Source of the DNA: RGIG4708 sp045538875
GTDB taxonomy: Bacteria; Bacillota; Clostridia; UMGS1810
Reading direction: 5' to 3'
DNA length: 55,463 nt
Assembly: GCA_045538875.1 (NCBI GenBank)
Contig: JAZQEG010000021.1
Coordinates: 1 to 55,463 of the forward strand
Made by a program: the position numbers and the translations under genes. Of this stretch, positions 53,211-55,463 are shown piece by piece (the stretch's first letter is position 1; each line of letters begins with the position of its first letter). The notes beneath the pieces are model-generated. The model was not told where the DNA came from. It did not search any database and saw only the letters and a list, made by a program, of their open reading frames with translations.

Positions 53211-54389
53211 TTATATTGTTATAACATCTTTATCTTTTAAAATATTGACTTTGCTAATATCCGCTATATTTGTAAATGCCTCCGGCACCTCCGTATGCAT
53301 AGGAATTACAATATCAGGCTGGACTGTGTCTATAACCATTTTAATTGCATCACTGTCTGCGTGCCCGCTTGTATGCATATCAAGTCTTTTATATCCATCC
53401 AGGAATTCTCTTATATTATCCTGCTTAAGATATCCTTTCCACATTGAATATATGACAACGGGGTTTTTATCCCTATACTTTTCCATTATCCTCTTATGGT
53501 CAGGATGACCACATCTGACAAACATGCAAAATCCTCTGTCGTTCATCTTTTCATCAAGGGTTTCGCTGTAATATAACACTTTATTAAATCTGTAAAGAGA
53601 ACTTCTTTGTCCTGAGTGCTTTCTCACATAATCAATTACAGATAACTGGTACTTATCGCATATACAATACTTGCCTCTTGGAATTACAGAACATATTCCT
53701 GCAAGCCTGTCGATGTTTGTAGATGAACAAACCACAAAAACATACTTGTTTTCTTCAAGAACTTTTTTAATTCTGTTTTTCAAATCGTTCTCGGTTTCAC
53801 ATTTTGCTTCTGCTCTGTTGAGAGTCGTTCCTTCACATACGAGTGCATCCACCTTTTTTACATATTTTTCAAGTAGTGCCTTTACTCCCTTCCCTTTGAA
53901 ACCATGTGTTCTGAAATCACCTGTATGAAGCACACTCTTTCCGTCTGCTTCAATCTTGAACATATAAGCATCGAACGCAGAATGGTCAACCATGTATGGA
54001 GTTACTTTGATATCTCCTATAACGATTGGGGTTGCAACTGCAAATGTTTTTATATTGTCAATTCGCTCCGTATTATATGATTCGATATTAGCAGACTTAC
54101 TTATTCTGTCGTTAAGAATTTTAGCAATCCCCTTTGACACTTCGCCCATATACAACGGAATATCCTTATTAATCGTATCAAGCAATCCTATATGGTCTCC
54201 GTGATAGTGCGTAAAGAAAACTGCATCGCAGTTTGTTTCTCCTTTGGTTACGCCTTCAATATCAAATAGTTTTGAATTCTCACTGTCAAGTTCTGCTCCA
54301 AAGTCAATAAATATTCTTGTGTTTTTCGTTCTGTATTCTGTGGCACATCCACCAATCTGGTGTGTACCTCTATGTATTATTACTTCCAT
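53211..54389 (-). CDS. Metallo-beta-lactamase/beta-CASP (RNase J-like) hydrolase of cassette 2
   Basis: 392 residues. The MBL two-zinc site is complete: THYHGDH (His61, His63, Asp65, His66), His136 (VDHSAF) and Asp158 (HTGDFR). A beta-CASP insert follows (CEGTTLNR, VVCSSTNIDRLAG), and the late motifs HTSGHA (His339, His343) and IPMHTE (His365) match RNase J/CPSF nucleases. This suggests an RNA-acting nuclease, but it lacks the long C-terminal domain of housekeeping RNase J (about 550 residues). It is second in the operon. Confidence 0.85.
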   Translation of the reverse strand: MEVIIHRGTHQIGGCATEYRTKNTRIFIDFGAELDSENSKLFDIEGVTKGETNCDAVFFTHYHGDHIGLLDTINKDIPLYMGEVSKGIAKILNDRISKSANIESYNTERIDNIKTFAVATPIVIGDIKVTPYMVDHSAFDAYMFKIEADGKSVLHTGDFRTHGFKGKGVKALLEKYVKKVDALVCEGTTLNRAEAKCETENDLKNRIKKVLEENKYVFVVCSSTNIDRLAGICSVIPRGKYCICDKYQLSVIDYVRKHSGQRSSLYRFNKVLYYSETLDEKMNDRGFCMFVRCGHPDHKRIMEKYRDKNPVVIYSMWKGYLKQDNIREFLDGYKRLDMHTSGHADSDAIKMVIDTVQPDIVIPMHTEVPEAFTNIADISKVNILKDKDVITI

Positions 54390-54409
54390 TGTAGTCCCTC
54401 TCGAATCGC

Positions 54410-55009
54410 TTAAAATTCATCCGTTAAAACGGATTTGCCATCTACCATAAGATACCACCCTTTTTTCTGTCGGTCATAACCAATAAACTCCCCTGCACAT
54501 CTTAAAGTCTCAATGTAGCGCTGAACAGTTCTGTCAGTTCTTTCTATCTTGTCTGCTAATTCCCTTGTAGTAATGTATGGTTTGTTTCTAATTGCAAACA
54601 AAATTTTTATAAGCATTGCCAATTTATCAGAATAACCGTTTGATTTAGCTGTCCTTTGATATGCTTTCAATAAATCGTATTTTAGTTTTTGCTCCATTTC
54701 GAATAAATCCTTATAAACAATTATTTTTACCTTTTTAAATTTATCTAAAACCCACTCTTCGCCACTTGTAAAAACAATTGTTTCTGTACTGTCATCAGCA
54801 TCACTATAAAAATCCACAAAAACCTGAAGTTCGTCATCTGAAATATTTTCCAAATTGATAATCAACGCAAAATTACTACGACTAACAATATCTGTTGCTG
54901 CATCTGTAATATCAGTTACATCAACATCTTTTTTCGGAAGAGATTTTTTTAATATATTCTCTTCTTTTTCTGTTAAACCATAAGTGAAAATATTCTTCGT
55001 TTCAATCAT
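54410..55009 (-). CDS. HTH transcription regulator of cassette 2
   Basis: 199 residues. The C-terminal 75 residues are a winged helix: LAMLIKILFAIRNKPYITTRELADKIERTDRTVQRYIETLRCAGEFIGYDRQKKGWYL (in pieces), an HTH_11/DeoR-like fold with recognition helix DRTVQRYIETL. The N-terminal 110 residues alternate strands and helices (VDVTDITDAATDIV, FALIINLENISDDELQVFVDF), which may be a signal-sensing alpha/beta domain; I cannot name it. GAGGTGATGA precedes the ATG. First gene of the operon, so a likely autoregulator. Confidence 0.75.
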   Translation of the reverse strand: MIETKNIFTYGLTEKEENILKKSLPKKDVDVTDITDAATDIVSRSNFALIINLENISDDELQVFVDFYSDADDSTETIVFTSGEEWVLDKFKKVKIIVYKDLFEMEQKLKYDLLKAYQRTAKSNGYSDKLAMLIKILFAIRNKPYITTRELADKIERTDRTVQRYIETLRCAGEFIGYDRQKKGWYLMVDGKSVLTDEF

Positions 55010-55072
55010 TTCATCACCTCTTTTGATATTATATCATTATCTGGCGACAACTGTATGTCATTTAACACAATT

Positions 55073-55101
55073 ATTATATCATAAACAAGTATATCATGCA
55101 A
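55073..55101 (-). promoter_or_regulatory. Promoter of the cassette 2 operon
   Basis: On the minus strand TTGCAT (55096-55101), 17 bases, TATAAT (55073-55078). An imperfect dyad GACAACTGTATGTC (55046-55059) lies just downstream and could be an operator. Confidence 0.6.
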
Positions 55102-55112
55102 ATAGCACTACC

Positions 55113-55463
55113 ATTCTGTGTCTCAGGTTCAAGTCTGGTTCAAAACCGCTTGACATCTACCCTTTTGTTTCAAAACTGATTTTTTCAAAAATCCTTCAAA
55201 CCATTGAAAAAAGCGAACAATTTAGATATCATCTAAATTGTTCGCTTCTTTTGGCTCCCCCTGTTGGACTACGACTCACTTTGTTCGCTTGCATAATTCA
55301 GTTTACCAATCAACCATCGCTTTCGCTCGGTTTCTTGGAACTTAATTAATCTCACCAACGACAACCACCCTTGCGGTGCCCGAACATAAGCCATATAACA
55401 AAGTATATGGCTTATTATTCGACCGCTTCAACAACAAATCCTCGCTGCTTCTGCCACTGGCAG
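55113..55463. repeat. Cassette repeat, copy B (cut by window end)
   Basis: Aligned with 51131-51481 base for base (offset 3982). In the first hairpin, two bases that are mismatched in copy A are paired in copy B (GCGAACAATTTAGAT / ATCTAAATTGTTCGC), which suggests the stem matters. The rest of the repeat and whatever follows it lie outside the window. Confidence 0.88.

Noticed and set aside
49223..55463. CRISPR array
   Set aside because: The repeats are ~500 bases and separated by kilobases of genes; no short regularly spaced units or cas genes.
49223..55463. Integron with attC sites
   Set aside because: No integrase in the window, and the repeats are much longer than attC, with no GTTRRRY-type core that I could identify. 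The cassette idea is kept without this label.

Overview
The window is a stretch of low-GC chromosome from an endospore-forming Clostridia-type Firmicute, probably a gut or rumen Ruminococcaceae/Oscillospirales relative. The evidence is spmA/spmB, AhrC-type argR next to recN, tRNA genes with encoded CCA, strong GGAGG-like ribosome binding sites, near-consensus TTGACA-N17-TATAAT promoters, and many intrinsic hairpin terminators. The species cannot be named from the sequence. Most genes are ordinary chromosomal genes; two regions are accessory.

Layout. 1-4.9 kb: the end of a secreted protein, a PepSY lipoprotein, glyA and a MATE exporter, each followed by its own terminator. 4.9-11.2 kb (minus strand): the uvrB-uvrA repair operon and glycyl-tRNA synthetase. 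11.4-11.95 kb: a Pro-Val-Thr-Tyr tRNA cluster. 12.0-15.0 kb: a GH42-like glycosidase overlapping a class I mannose-6-phosphate isomerase. 15.1-19.9 kb: an FHA protein, FtsW/RodA, argR, recN and dCMP deaminase in one run, then a decayed reading frame. 19.9-25.6 kb: a GNAT acetyltransferase, a Nudix hydrolase, mutS2, a 0.5-kb block of two Y-shaped palindromes, spmA-spmB and a YfcE phosphodiesterase.

25.6-39.3 kb (minus strand): a long run of tightly spaced or overlapping genes. Read from its promoter it encodes PglE-like aminotransferase, PglC-like phosphoglycosyltransferase, PglD-like acetyltransferase, PglA-like glycosyltransferase, a CDP-glycerol-glycerophosphotransferase-like protein, an SDR-cytidylyltransferase fusion, two more glycosyltransferases, a Wzy-like polymerase, a Wzx flippase and a PF14907 nucleotidyltransferase. 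It continues into rdgB, a ywlG-like gene, a flavin reductase-rubredoxin fusion and yfcE. The polysaccharide genes suggest a cell-surface polymer started on a diacetylbacillosamine-like sugar and carrying an alditol phosphate. The 4,6-dehydratase expected for the first sugar is not in the window.

39.4-49.0 kb: luxS, an NSS sodium-dependent transporter, a PHP phosphatase, a serine hydrolase, a polysaccharide deacetylase, an OFA-family transporter behind a near-perfect Rex-type operator, YitT, DUF1653, a nicotinamidase-like hydrolase with nadE, and two small proteins.

49.1-55.46 kb: an AT-rich accessory region built like an array of cassettes. A repeat of about 0.5 kb occurs once in full (51131-51620), once cut by the window end (55113-55463), and once as its last 80 bases (49223-49303). 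Between the copies lie (i) a divergent XRE regulator and a WG-repeat lipoprotein/membrane-protein pair sharing a palindromic operator, and (ii) a four-gene operon of HTH regulator, beta-CASP metallo-beta-lactamase nuclease, putative PD-(D/E)XK protein and WG-repeat protein. This array and the Y-shaped palindrome pair are the best candidates for something undescribed.
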